A stretch of DNA of 64,000 nt from assembly GCF_004120195.1 (NCBI RefSeq), contig NZ_SCHN01000021.1, positions 94-64,093 on the forward strand, in the 5' to 3' direction. Made by a program: the position numbers and the translations under genes. Within the stretch, counting starts at the first letter, position 1, and each line of letters opens with the position of its first letter. The notes below the pieces were generated by a model, which was not told the origin of the DNA, made no database searches, and worked only from the letters and a program-made list of their open reading frames with translations. This DNA comes from Enterovibrio baiacu. Its GTDB lineage: Bacteria; Pseudomonadota; Gammaproteobacteria; Enterobacterales; Vibrionaceae. Shown one piece after another: positions 38,640-47,675 of this stretch.

Positions 38640-39701
38640 ATGAGCCAGATTATTAATACCGCTGAGACGGTATATCCTTTCCCTCCTAAGCCGGAGGTGC
38701 TGTCTGAGCAGCAAAAATCATACTACATCGAAAGCATCAAACAGCTTTTGAAAGAGAAAGACGCAGTCATGATTGCGCATTATTACACCGACCCTGAGAT
38801 CCAGGCGCTGGCAGAAGAAACCGGCGGCTTTGTCGGTGATTCTCTTGAGATGGCCAAGTTCGGAAATAAACACCCTGCGAAAACGCTACTGATTGCTGGC
38901 GTTCGATTCATGGGTGAGAGCGCAAAAATTCTGACTCCAGAAAAGAACGTGATCATGCCAACGCTGGAAGCCGAATGTTCGCTGGACTTGGGCTGCCCTG
39001 AAGACCGATTCTCTGCTTTCTGCGATGCGCACCCTGACCATACTGTGGTGGTGTATGCCAACACATCAGCGGCGGTAAAAGCGCGTGCGGATTGGGTGGT
39101 CACGTCATCAATTGCATTGGAAATTGTTGAACATTTGGATGCGCAGGATAAACCGATTATTTGGGGCCCTGACCGCCACCTAGGTTCGTACATCGCCAAT
39201 AAAACTGGTGCAGAGATGCTGCTGTGGCAAGGCGAGTGCGTGGTGCACGATGAGTTTTCAGCAAAAGCGTTGAGAGACATGAAAGCTGTGTACCCCGATG
39301 CGGCAATTTTGGTTCACCCAGAATCTCCAGCCAGTGTTGTAGAGCTTGCTGATGCTGTTGGCTCGACGAGTCAGCTCATCAAAGCGGCGAAAGAGCTTCC
39401 AAACAAGCAGCTGGTTGTTGCGACCGATAAAGGCATCTTCTTCAAGATGCAGCAGATGGTGCCAGAGAAAGAGCTTATCGAAGCGCCAACCGCAGGTGCT
39501 GGCGCAACGTGCCGCAGCTGTGCGCATTGTCCTTGGATGGCAATGAACGGCTTGAAAGCCATTGAGCTTGCGCTGAAAGAAGGCGGCGAGCAACATGAAA
39601 TTCATGTTGATGAAGCCATTCGCCAGAAGTCACTGATCCCGTTGAATCGCATGTTGGATTTTGCTGCGGAATTGCAACTTCAAGTGAAAGGCAACGCATA
39701 A
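38640..39701 (+). CDS. nadA: Quinolinate synthase NadA
   Basis: A 353-residue [4Fe-4S] enzyme that condenses iminoaspartate with dihydroxyacetone phosphate to quinolinate in NAD synthesis. Visible are [27 protein letters not shown] (shown in part as [15 protein letters not shown]), the Cys-bearing [16 protein letters not shown] and the C-terminal [13 protein letters not shown], supplying cluster ligands. The start [18 protein letters not shown] fits the family and lies downstream of the promoter; an ATG 11 codons earlier is part of the -10 box. Confidence 0.95.
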   Translation: MSQIINTAETVYPFPPKPEVLSEQQKSYYIESIKQLLKEKDAVMIAHYYTDPEIQALAEETGGFVGDSLEMAKFGNKHPAKTLLIAGVRFMGESAKILTPEKNVIMPTLEAECSLDLGCPEDRFSAFCDAHPDHTVVVYANTSAAVKARADWVVTSSIALEIVEHLDAQDKPIIWGPDRHLGSYIANKTGAEMLLWQGECVVHDEFSAKALRDMKAVYPDAAILVHPESPASVVELADAVGSTSQLIKAAKELPNKQLVVATDKGIFFKMQQMVPEKELIEAPTAGAGATCRSCAHCPWMAMNGLKAIELALKEGGEQHEIHVDEAIRQKSLIPLNRMLDFAAELQLQVKGNA

Positions 39702-39723
39702 AGTTTGATGCTCCCTCTAGTTT

Positions 39724-39750
39724 AAAGGCGAACGCATTGTTCGCCTTTTT
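39724..39750 (+). terminator. Terminator after nadA
   Basis: Ten-base stem AAAGGCGAAC / GTTCGCCTTT with a GCATT loop and T-tail, 22 bases after the stop. Confidence 0.9.
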
Positions 39751-39857
39751 TGATCTGCTAAATTGTCCCGCACGTTGAACCCGCCAATTCGTGTGGCGCG
39801 AGCATAAGAAAAACAATAATGATCGGCGGGTCGTTTCGATGTCAGTAAGGATATTCT

Positions 39858-40718
39858 ATGAGTCAAACTATGCTCACTGTTGGCTTGCCAATTGCGCTTG
39901 CGTGGATGATGTTTTGCGTGGGGCTAACCCTCACCGTTGCGGACTTTAAGCGTGTTTCCGAGTTTCCCGGCAAAGTGGCGGCGGGCTTATCTGCGCAGCT
40001 TATCGGTTTGCCAATCATTGCTTATTGCTTGATTCAGCTTTTCAATCTGCCAGAAGTGGTCGCGGTGGGGCTCTGGATATTGGCGTTAGCGCCAGGTGGG
40101 GCATCGTCCAATGCCATTTGCCACCTTTGTGGGGGCGATTCTGCACTCTCTATCACGATGACGGCGATAAGTAGCCTCATTATTCCATTTAGTCTGCCGT
40201 TAATGTTGCCGTTTGTGTTGTCTGACGTGTCTGCGATTATTCCTGTGAAAACGGCGATCATGCAGCTTATCGCGGTGACGTTAGTCCCTGTTCTATTGGG
40301 AATGACCTTCAAGCGTTTTTGTACTTCCGCGGGCTTTGAACGTTTTGCACAATTTGCGGGGCGCACAGCGTTGTGGGCGCTGTTTTTCACTGTGGCGATA
40401 ACCCTCGCTGCAAACACCAAGGTGTTCAACCAACTCTTTTCTGTTGCTTCTATCGCAGTGCTCCTTCTCTGTGTACTTGGCATGGCGCTCGGTGTCGCTG
40501 TGGCGAAGGGGTTGGGTGGAGACGCTACGTTATCGAAGACGTTATCCATTGAAGTCGGGATACAAAATGCAGGCACGGCGATATTCGTTGCCGTGGTTCA
40601 GCTTAATCAGCCACAACTGGCACTGACGCCGTTACTTTATGGCATTTTGATGAACATCCCAGCGATTATTTTGATTGTGATGAGTCGAAGGAAAGCGGTA
40701 AGCCACGCCGAATATTGA
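39858..40718 (+). CDS. BASS-family (bile acid:sodium symporter-like) transporter
   Basis: A 286-residue membrane protein with about nine to ten helices. Visible are LAWMMFCVGLTLTVADFKRV (N-terminal helices), LAPGGASSNAICHLCGGDSALSIT (shown in part as APGGASSNAICHL, the crossover motif) and IEVGIQNAGTAIFVAV, typical of the BASS family. Substrates in bacteria include organic anions such as bile acids and pantothenate; it is not predictable here. It stands alone between nadA and a terminator facing the two-component genes. Confidence 0.87.
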   Translation: MSQTMLTVGLPIALAWMMFCVGLTLTVADFKRVSEFPGKVAAGLSAQLIGLPIIAYCLIQLFNLPEVVAVGLWILALAPGGASSNAICHLCGGDSALSITMTAISSLIIPFSLPLMLPFVLSDVSAIIPVKTAIMQLIAVTLVPVLLGMTFKRFCTSAGFERFAQFAGRTALWALFFTVAITLAANTKVFNQLFSVASIAVLLLCVLGMALGVAVAKGLGGDATLSKTLSIEVGIQNAGTAIFVAVVQLNQPQLALTPLLYGILMNIPAIILIVMSRRKAVSHAEY

Positions 40719-40741
40719 GTTGAGCGCGATAGAGATCAGCG

Positions 40742-40773
40742 GGGGTGTATTGGTATACACCCCTGTTTTATTT
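40742..40773. terminator. Terminator between convergent BASS and kinase genes
   Basis: Nine-base stem GGGGTGTAT / ATACACCCC with a TGGT loop and a T-rich tail that reaches the kinase stop codon. Confidence 0.85.
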
Positions 40774-42240
40774 TTAGGTCGCTTTTACCAAGTTAATGGT
40801 AAACGTACTGCCTTTTCCTACCTCTGATTCTACGGTGAGTTTACCCGCTAAACTCTCGGTTATCGCTTTTGCATGCGCCAGCCCTAAGCCATATCCTTCA
40901 GACGTTCGACTTTCATCCGCGCGGTAGAGCTTGGTGAAAATCAACGCATGTTTGTCTTTTGGAATGCCAATACCAGAGTCGGTCACTGACAGGCTTGCAA
41001 GGTTATTGTGCTCCGAGTACGCCAATTGAACCGTGCCGCCTTTTGGCGTGAACTTTAAGGCGTTATCTACAAGGTTCACCAGTATCTGAATGAGCTTGTC
41101 CTCATCGGTGAGTAAGGATGACGTTGGATGGCTGATTACCGTTAGTTGAATATCATGATCTTCTGCCGTTTCCTCATACCAGCCTGCGACTTTCAGTAAC
41201 GTCGCATTGATATCGATGTGAGACAACTTAGGAGAAAGGCGACCAGCCACTTCATCATTGATTTTTAATAGGGTAGTGAGCATTTGATCGGCTTGATGAG
41301 AGGATTCTAAACAGTCTGCCAACGCCTCTTTCATCACCTGAGCGCCGTTCTCATCTTCTTTCTTAGTAAGCAATCCTTTTTCCGCTGATAACCTGAGTCG
41401 AGAAAGGGGGGTTCGCAGATCGTGAGCGATGGCATTCACCGTGTCATCCATGCTTTTTATGATCTTATGCAGCCGCATCAGCAACAAATTGACACTGCGA
41501 TTGATACTGGAGAGGTCGTGGCGGTTGGCATTTTGTACAAAATCCAGTGTATTGCTCATGCTCTCGAGGGGGCTTTTGCTTGCATCATCAAGTTGTCGCG
41601 CTAAGACAAACAACGGAGATAGCGTTGAATGGATTAATCGCCACACAAAGACGAGACTGATGGCGGCTAACACGAGTAATGCAAAGCCTATGCGCAGCCA
41701 TTCACTAATGACAGCGCTCAAATCAGAAAAAATGGGCTGTACCATAATGTAGCCTTGGCGTTTAGCGACTAACGGTAACGTTAAGAATGATTGGGTTATC
41801 AGTTGTTGATACCAGCTTTCCTCCTGCGAGTTATACCCATAAGGTTTGGACGATTCGGCATGAGCAATCTTTGAAGGGAAATCCGCTACCTCTGATTCGG
41901 GCAGCGCCAATTTTGCACCGGATACATAGTGAAATACGGCCGGATTGCTAGGGTCTTGCTTAAAGACCGCGATGTTGTTTTCTTCCAGCCTTTCAGGGTT
42001 TTCAACAACGACATGGGTTAATTTTTCAGAACCATTAAACGTTAAGATACGCTGATATTCTGCACCCATAGAAGAAAGAATTTTGATGTCATTGCTCTGC
42101 ATTCTGTAAAGAAGCAATACTGCTATCACCACTTGCACGATGAACAGACACGTTAGCAGGACAGTGACAAAGCGGAAAAATAGCGCCTTTTGTGTCTGCG
42201 CTAGGGCGTTGCTAACACTCTTTTCTGAGGACATAGCCAA
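40774..42240 (-). CDS. Two-component sensor histidine kinase
   Basis: A 488-residue membrane kinase. TM1 (about residues 24-45) and TM2 (about 180-202) flank a periplasmic sensor domain of about 130 residues. A HAMP linker follows; the HisKA box NAIAHDLRTPLSRLRL has the phosphorylated His273, and the ATPase domain has NLVDNALKFTPKGG, SDSGIGIP-type TDSGIGIPKD and GYGLGLAHAKAI. It overlaps the 3' end of the response regulator gene, so both are co-translated. The divergent neighbour is a secreted HbpS-like protein, which could be the signal partner (inference). Confidence 0.93.
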   Translation of the reverse strand: MAMSSEKSVSNALAQTQKALFFRFVTVLLTCLFIVQVVIAVLLLYRMQSNDIKILSSMGAEYQRILTFNGSEKLTHVVVENPERLEENNIAVFKQDPSNPAVFHYVSGAKLALPESEVADFPSKIAHAESSKPYGYNSQEESWYQQLITQSFLTLPLVAKRQGYIMVQPIFSDLSAVISEWLRIGFALLVLAAISLVFVWRLIHSTLSPLFVLARQLDDASKSPLESMSNTLDFVQNANRHDLSSINRSVNLLLMRLHKIIKSMDDTVNAIAHDLRTPLSRLRLSAEKGLLTKKEDENGAQVMKEALADCLESSHQADQMLTTLLKINDEVAGRLSPKLSHIDINATLLKVAGWYEETAEDHDIQLTVISHPTSSLLTDEDKLIQILVNLVDNALKFTPKGGTVQLAYSEHNNLASLSVTDSGIGIPKDKHALIFTKLYRADESRTSEGYGLGLAHAKAITESLAGKLTVESEVGKGSTFTINLVKAT

Positions 42241-42892
42241 CGCCTCGAATAGTATGAATAAGAGGAAGCTTGAAGTCTTTGTCCACCTTCGATCTTAAAC
42301 GGCAAACCAATACATCCACGACGTTTGTTTGTGGGTCGAACTGATATCCCCACACTTGCTCCAAGATGACGGTTTTAGATAGCACCCTTTCCGGGTTTCG
42401 TAGAAAGAGTTCCGTTAAGGCATATTCTCGTTTGTTAAGGGGAATGGCGAGGTCATTTCTAACAAGCTCGCGCTTGATAATATCGAGTTGTAAGTCATCG
42501 TATTGAAGTTGGGTTGAAATAGCATTGTCGGGTTGTGTCCGTCGTGTCACGGTATGGCAACGCGCAAGCAATTCGGTAAATGCAAAAGGCTTCACCAGAT
42601 AGTCATCTGCACCAGATTGAAGCCCACTCACTCTTTCTTCTACTGAGTGTTTGGCACTAAGAATGATGACGGGGGTTTTAAAACCTTGCCCTCTCAACTG
42701 CCTGAGTAATTCCAGGCCATCCATTTCTGGCAGCATGATGTCCAAGATAACCACGTCAAACTGATCATGCGTGGCAAAATGCAGCCCTTCTTTTCCCGTG
42801 CTGGCCAAGGTTACTGTGCAACCTTCTTGTTCGAACCCCTGTGTTAAGAAGCGCTGAATGTGAATGTCATCTTCCACGATCAGTAGATTCAA
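42212..42892 (-). CDS. OmpR-family response regulator
   Basis: A 226-residue regulator. The receiver domain starts NLLIVEDD, has the phospho-acceptor Asp51 in VVILDIMLPEMDG and Lys in DDYLVKPFAF; the C-terminal winged helix has NKREYALTELFLRNPERVLSK and VVDVLVCRLRSKVD. The start is a TTG with AAGGAG seven bases upstream; a longer ATG frame of 21 more codons covers the ribosome binding site and does not fit the family. It overlaps the kinase gene. Confidence 0.9.
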   Translation of the reverse strand: MNLLIVEDDIHIQRFLTQGFEQEGCTVTLASTGKEGLHFATHDQFDVVILDIMLPEMDGLELLRQLRGQGFKTPVIILSAKHSVEERVSGLQSGADDYLVKPFAFTELLARCHTVTRRTQPDNAISTQLQYDDLQLDIIKRELVRNDLAIPLNKREYALTELFLRNPERVLSKTVILEQVWGYQFDPQTNVVDVLVCRLRSKVDKDFKLPLIHTIRGVGYVLRKEC

Positions 42893-43046
42893 TGGCTGTC
42901 TCCTTTGCTGTGTTATCCGCAATTTACCAAAGTGAACATGGAATTTGGCTTTCATTACTAAGGTGTAATGTTCATGAAAGTATGGGGCAATTTGGCGGAG
43001 TTACATTGTGTTGCGAGAAACATGATGAACCAATGGAGATCTACGT

Positions 43047-43544
43047 ATGAAATCGACCACTAACATTCGCACACTTGTTCTTAGCGCCACGCTCTTTTCT
43101 GCGTTTTCAGCACAGGCAAGCATCGACACGGTGAGTGTTCCTTCTTTGTCTACAGATTCTGCGCTAGCGCTTGCCGTTGAAGCCGTTCAACAGTGTAAAA
43201 GAGATGGCTACGCAGTCACCGCGACCGTTGTCGATCCGGCGGGACGTGTATTGGCGCAGGTACGTGATGATAAAGCGGGTTCACACACACTTGAAAGCTC
43301 GCGTCAGAAAGCCTTTACCGCGGCAAGCATGAAGCAGCCAACGGCCAAACTGATGAAACTCATTAGCGACAAGCCGATCTTACAACCCTTGCAGAACATG
43401 GATGAGAGCTTATTGCTGCTTGCAGGTGGGCTGCCGTTGAAAGTGAACAATGCTGTTGTGGGGGCGATTGGTGTGGGCGGCGCGCCGGGTGGTCATTTGG
43501 ACGTAGCGTGTGCGGAAGCTGCGATTAAAAAAATCAGCAAATAA
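43047..43544 (+). CDS. Secreted HbpS/GlcG-family (DUF336) protein
   Basis: A 165-residue exported protein. A signal peptide ends near SAQA|SI (residue 27). The mature part is a single GlcG/HbpS domain with CKRDGYAVTATVVDPAGRVL, ESSRQKAFTAASMK and VGAIGVGGAPGGHLDVACAEAA, the family hallmark. Some members bind haem; in Streptomyces, HbpS acts outside the cell on the sensor kinase SenS. Here the gene is divergent from a two-component pair, 154 bases from the regulator start, so a similar ligand-sensing triad is a fair hypothesis. Confidence 0.85.
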   Translation: MKSTTNIRTLVLSATLFSAFSAQASIDTVSVPSLSTDSALALAVEAVQQCKRDGYAVTATVVDPAGRVLAQVRDDKAGSHTLESSRQKAFTAASMKQPTAKLMKLISDKPILQPLQNMDESLLLLAGGLPLKVNNAVVGAIGVGGAPGGHLDVACAEAAIKKISK

Positions 43545-43581
43545 GTAAGGATCAACCAAGTTTAATCTCTGAGCTTATTTG

Positions 43582-43613
43582 AACGTAAAACGTAAAACGT
43601 AAAACGTAAAACG
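43582..43613. repeat. Heptanucleotide tandem array, (AACGTAA) x 4
   Basis: Four perfect copies of AACGTAA (43582-43609) plus four bases, between the HbpS-like gene and the terminator shared with dbpA. The last partial copy forms the A-rich flank of that terminator. It is the second heptamer array in the window and shares CGTA with the first. Confidence 0.88.
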
Positions 43614-43645
43614 CCCTCATGCCATTGCTGGATGAGGGCGTTTTG
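43607..43645. terminator. Bidirectional terminator, HbpS-like gene / dbpA
   Basis: Stem ACGCCCTCAT / ATGAGGGCGT (43611-43620 and 43632-43641), flanked by A4 and T4, so active in both directions. Confidence 0.87.
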
Positions 43646-43681
43646 GGTTGTGCGATGTAACGCACTACCTATTGTGTTCGT

Positions 43682-45094
43682 TTAGCGCAATTGCCACACA
43701 CGATATGTGCGGCCTTTGATTTTGCCAGCAGACAATTTCTTCAGCGCTTTCTTTGCAACGTTGCGTTTTACTGCAACGTAAGAGCGGTAATCCGTGACTT
43801 TAATTTTACCAACGTCAGCTCCTTGAATGCCGTCATCGCCGCCAGTCAGAGCACCAAGGATGTCACCTGGGCGAACTTTGCTTTTCTTACCGCCATCAAT
43901 GTGCAGTGTTGCCATCAAAGGTTCTGGTGGTAATGCTTGCATGACAGAAGCATCTGGCAGTTCTTCGCCTTTGATTTCGCGGCCTAGGTAATCTTCAAGC
44001 AACGCGATTTTGTAACCGTCTTCACTGCCGTAAAGGGTGTAAGCCGCCCCTTGGCTACCCGCTCGGCCAGTACGGCCAACGCGGTGAACGTGTACTTCGG
44101 TATCGAACGCAACGTGGTAGTTAATCACGGCATCCAATGAATCGATGTCTAGACCACGCGCTGCAACGTCGGTTGCAACCATGACGGTGACACTCTTGTT
44201 CGCGAATTTAAGCAGCATTTGGTCGCGATCGCGTTGTTCCAAATCACCGTGTAACGCCACCACTGAGAAGCCTTCGTTTTCAAGGCATGCAGCAACATCT
44301 TTGGTCTCGCGTTTGGTGTTACAGAACACCACTGCACTTTCTGGCTGGTGATTGAGAAGCAACAACAGCAATGCATCCATACGCTGGCGGTTACCTTCAC
44401 ACTGATAGAAGTGTTGTGAAATGCTGCTGTTGTCATGCGTAGATTCAACTTTCACCATCAATGGGGTCGTCATGATCTGCTTGCTGATCGCTTGAATTTG
44501 CGATGGGAACGTTGCACTGAACAACAAGGTTTGACGGCCCGCTGGAATGTCTTGAATGATTGCATCCAATGCAGGTTGGAAGCCCATTTCTAGCATGCGG
44601 TCAGCTTCATCAAGCACCAAGGTGTTGACGTTTTCTAGCGACAAGCGGCCTTTTTCTAGGTGGTCTTGTATACGACCCGGCGTACCTACGATGATGTGTG
44701 CACCGTGCTCAAGTGAGCCAATTTGCGGGCCCATTGGAACGCCACCACACAGAGTGAGCACTTTGATGTTGTGAATGCCGCGCGCCAACGTACGGATTTC
44801 TACCGCAACTTGGTCAGCCAATTCACGCGTAGGACACATCACCAATGCTTGAATACGGAAACGCTTCACGTCCAAGCGGTTGAGTAAGCCCAAACCGAAT
44901 GCTGCGGTCTTGCCCGAGCCTGTTTTTCCCTGACCAATAACGTCTTTCCCGTCCAAAATGGCAGGAAGACTCTGCGCTTGAATCGGCGTCATGGTTTCAA
45001 AACCAATCGTGTTCAAGGTAGAAAGTAATTCCGCTTTAAGCGGCAATGTAGAAAATGCAGCCTGTTGGCCTGCAGCAGTTGATTCTTTGGTCAC
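43682..45094 (-). CDS. dbpA: ATP-dependent RNA helicase DbpA
   Basis: A 470-residue DEAD-box helicase that acts in 50S ribosome assembly through hairpin 92 of 23S rRNA. Visible are the Q motif and MTPIQAQSLPAILDGKDV, Walker A GKTGSGKTAAF, VLDEADRMLEMGF, SATFP, and HRVGRTGRAGSQG. The C-terminal RRM-like DbpA domain starts near residue 390, with KVRPGDILGALTGG. The start used is a GTG near the usual length; a longer frame adds 29 codons without family support. The GTG has no clear ribosome binding site, so the start is uncertain. Confidence 0.9.
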   Translation of the reverse strand: MTKESTAAGQQAAFSTLPLKAELLSTLNTIGFETMTPIQAQSLPAILDGKDVIGQGKTGSGKTAAFGLGLLNRLDVKRFRIQALVMCPTRELADQVAVEIRTLARGIHNIKVLTLCGGVPMGPQIGSLEHGAHIIVGTPGRIQDHLEKGRLSLENVNTLVLDEADRMLEMGFQPALDAIIQDIPAGRQTLLFSATFPSQIQAISKQIMTTPLMVKVESTHDNSSISQHFYQCEGNRQRMDALLLLLLNHQPESAVVFCNTKRETKDVAACLENEGFSVVALHGDLEQRDRDQMLLKFANKSVTVMVATDVAARGLDIDSLDAVINYHVAFDTEVHVHRVGRTGRAGSQGAAYTLYGSEDGYKIALLEDYLGREIKGEELPDASVMQALPPEPLMATLHIDGGKKSKVRPGDILGALTGGDDGIQGADVGKIKVTDYRSYVAVKRNVAKKALKKLSAGKIKGRTYRVWQLR

Positions 45095-45360
45095 GGAGGT
45101 ATCCCGAGCAATACTACCCGTTGGTAGCGTATGACATGAAAAAGTGATGATCCGATGAATCCTGTTGTGGTGCACAACCACGGGTTAGCAAGAGACACGC
45201 GAAACAGCGCCGGACATCGTTGTTTGCTGAAAACATGGGGATGTTAAGAGCAAGGGGCGGGACTATATCAGGATTATTCGAACAGTGCGCGATTTGTTTT
45301 GCTCAGAAAAAGCGCAATGTTTATGCCTAAGCAAACGAGGTCATAGGCGCAATTATAGAG

Positions 45361-45386
45361 AAACGGCTGCACAGTGGCAGCCGTTT
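45361..45386 (-). terminator. Probable terminator of yecA
   Basis: Ten-base stem AAACGGCTGC / GCAGCCGTTT with a six-base loop, 32 bases beyond the yecA stop on the minus strand. The T-tract is poor, so this may be a weak terminator. Confidence 0.6.
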
Positions 45387-45417
45387 GAACGCGTGCTTTC
45401 AAAAAGCGCTTGGCGAA

Positions 45418-45993
45418 TTACGCTTCTTCTACAAGTTGCGCCGCGCGTTGCGTCAGGCCACAAAGCATCACTGGCATGCCTTTGTAGATTTCTTCGAACT
45501 GCGCCAATTCTGCTGCACCTTGTGCTTCTAGGGTTGGCAGCGCAGCCTCTGGGTCGAACAAGAGGCTAATCGACAGCAACACGCCGCCAAGCAGGGCGCT
45601 TTCTTGGGAATCTTCTGGCATCAGAATTTCCCAATCATCACGCGCCAGTGTCCAGCCTTGAAGCAGGCCTTCACAGTAAAGGCGAGTGTCTGCAGTCACG
45701 ATGTCAGCGTCGCTAAGCGCACAACCTTCAGGCCATTGCCATTCTGCAGATAGCAGCGCGCCGCGTTGCTCATTCCACATATCGACGATGATATTTGCGT
45801 ATTGCTCAAGCTGTTCGTGACTTGAGAACGGTGATTCCTCTTCGCCACCCCACATGAAAGCTAACCATTCACTAGGGTCAATCATATAAGGTGCAGCCGC
45901 CATCGCGGTTACAAAGCCTTTTGTTTGCATCTCAGATAACAACTGATTGTCCAAATCGTTATCTGTCATAAATTGCGTGAGCGAAACTTGCAT
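45418..45993 (-). CDS. UPF0149/YecA-family protein
   Basis: A 191-residue acidic protein of the UPF0149 (YecA/YgfB) family: FVTAMAAAPYMIDPSEWLAFMWGG near the N-terminus (shown in part as PYMIDPSEWLAFMWGG) and LLQGWTLARDDWEILMPEDSQE. Some members have a C-terminal SEC-C zinc motif, which is absent here. Function is unknown. The start chosen is the ATG matching the family; the longer frame adds 54 unrelated codons. Confidence 0.8.
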   Translation of the reverse strand: MQVSLTQFMTDNDLDNQLLSEMQTKGFVTAMAAAPYMIDPSEWLAFMWGGEEESPFSSHEQLEQYANIIVDMWNEQRGALLSAEWQWPEGCALSDADIVTADTRLYCEGLLQGWTLARDDWEILMPEDSQESALLGGVLLSISLLFDPEAALPTLEAQGAAELAQFEEIYKGMPVMLCGLTQRAAQLVEEA

Positions 45994-46115
45994 ATCTACG
46001 TCTCTGTATTGATGTTGGCTGTATTCTAGCAGTGAGTCGCCAAGTACTGAAAAAAATTGGCAATTTTTCAACGCAAAGCGCTTCACCTGTGAGAAATGGA
46101 CTGTCGAAACAACAA

Positions 46116-46140
46116 AACCCAGCGTGAGGCTGGGTTTTAT
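46116..46140. terminator. Terminator of the dddTBC operon
   Basis: Ten-base stem AAAACCCAGC / GCTGGGTTTT with a GTGAG loop. Read on the minus strand it lies 24 bases after the dddC stop and has a T-rich tail. Confidence 0.88.
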
Positions 46141-46163
46141 TGTGAACCATGTCATTTAACGAA

Positions 46164-47657
46164 TTAGAGCACTGGCATGGAGAAGGTTGCCCCTTCACGC
46201 ACATTTGCCGATGGCCAGCGTTGTGTAATGGTTTTCCTACGGGTATAGAATTTAACTGCGTCAGGCCCATAAGCGTGCAAGTCACCAAACAGAGACTGTT
46301 TCCAACCGCCAAAGCTGTGGTAAGCAACGGGTACAGGCAGCGGCACATTGATACCGACCATGCCGACCTTTATGTTATCGGAGAAATAGCGCGCCGCTTC
46401 ACCGTCACGTGTAAAGATGCAAGTTCCGTTGCCATAGGCATGTTTGTCGATCAAATCCATTGCGTCTTGCATTGAATCCGCGCGAATGATTTGTAGCACT
46501 GGCCCGAAGATTTCTTGTTGATAGCTTTCCATTGTCGGAGACACGTTATCAATCAAGGTTGGCCCAACAAAGTACCCGCTTGAGTAACCTTCAACGTTGG
46601 GGTGTCTGCCATCAGCCACAATCGTTGCGCCATCTCGCTCTGCGGAATCAATGTAGGAAACCACTTTTTGCTGATGCTCTCTGCTGATCAGTGGACCAAA
46701 ATCATTGTCATTGTCATAAAACGCACCCACACGAAGTTCATCCAGCTTAGGCTTAAGCATGGCGGCGAGTTTGTCGGCCGTTTCATCACCGACAGCAACC
46801 GCAACGGACAACGCCATACAACGTTCGCCACTTGAACCATATGCTGCTCCAATAAGCTGGTTCACTGCATTATCAAGGTCACAATCTGGCATCACGATAG
46901 CGTGGTTTTTTGCGCCGCCCAGTGCTTGGCAACGTTTGCCGTTCTGGCTCGCGGTTTCGTAGATGTACTTCGCAATAGGCGTGCTGCCAACGAAGCTGAT
47001 GGCTTCGACGTCTGCACTTTCAAGCAGGCGATCAACCACGGGCTTGCCGCCTTGGATCACTTGCATCACGCCATCAGGCAAACCGGCTTCTTTAAGAAGG
47101 TTGGCAATATACAAGGCAGCGCTAGGGTCTTTTTCTGATGGCTTGAGAATAAAGCAGTTACCGCAAACAATTGCCATCGGGAACATCCAAAGTGGCACCA
47201 TCGCGGGGAAGTTGAACGGTGTAATGCCTGCTACCACACCTAACGGTTGGTGCTCAGACCAAGAATCAATCGACGGGCCGACGTTCTTGCTAAATTCACC
47301 TTTCAATAGCTCTGCCGCTGAACATGCGTATTCAACGTTTTCGATGCCGCGTTGCAGTTCACCTGCTGCATCGTGGGCGATCTTGCCGTGCTCCTCACCA
47401 ATCAGTCGGCAAATCTCATCTTTATGTTCTTCCAATAATTGCTTGTAGCGGAACATGATACGCGCGCGCTTGATCGGCGGCTCGTTACGCCATGTTTGAA
47501 AAGCGGTTTTCGCAGCCTCGATGGCTTCATCCACCAAGGCATCGTTGGCTAAGAAAAGTTCTTTAGTGGCTTCGCCCGTTGCTGGGTTGTACACCAATTG
47601 CGTTTGCTCGCCGTCTTCACGCTGTTCGCCGTTGATCAAGTGTCCAATTGTTTTCAT
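46164..47657 (-). CDS. dddC: Malonate/methylmalonate-semialdehyde dehydrogenase (DddC)
   Basis: A 497-residue CoA-acylating aldehyde dehydrogenase of the MmsA family. Visible are PFNFPAMVPLWMFPMAI, FVGSTPIAKYIYETAS (NAD-binding) and YGSSGERCMALS with catalytic Cys280. In DMSP catabolism it turns malonate semialdehyde into acetyl-CoA. It is the last gene of the operon with dddB and dddT; AGGAA lies before its start and 18 bases separate it from dddB. On its own the sequence fits MmsA; the neighbours fix the DddC role. Confidence 0.9.
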   Translation of the reverse strand: MKTIGHLINGEQREDGEQTQLVYNPATGEATKELFLANDALVDEAIEAAKTAFQTWRNEPPIKRARIMFRYKQLLEEHKDEICRLIGEEHGKIAHDAAGELQRGIENVEYACSAAELLKGEFSKNVGPSIDSWSEHQPLGVVAGITPFNFPAMVPLWMFPMAIVCGNCFILKPSEKDPSAALYIANLLKEAGLPDGVMQVIQGGKPVVDRLLESADVEAISFVGSTPIAKYIYETASQNGKRCQALGGAKNHAIVMPDCDLDNAVNQLIGAAYGSSGERCMALSVAVAVGDETADKLAAMLKPKLDELRVGAFYDNDNDFGPLISREHQQKVVSYIDSAERDGATIVADGRHPNVEGYSSGYFVGPTLIDNVSPTMESYQQEIFGPVLQIIRADSMQDAMDLIDKHAYGNGTCIFTRDGEAARYFSDNIKVGMVGINVPLPVPVAYHSFGGWKQSLFGDLHAYGPDAVKFYTRRKTITQRWPSANVREGATFSMPVL

Positions 47658-47675
47658 TTGCGGGGTTCCTCTTCC

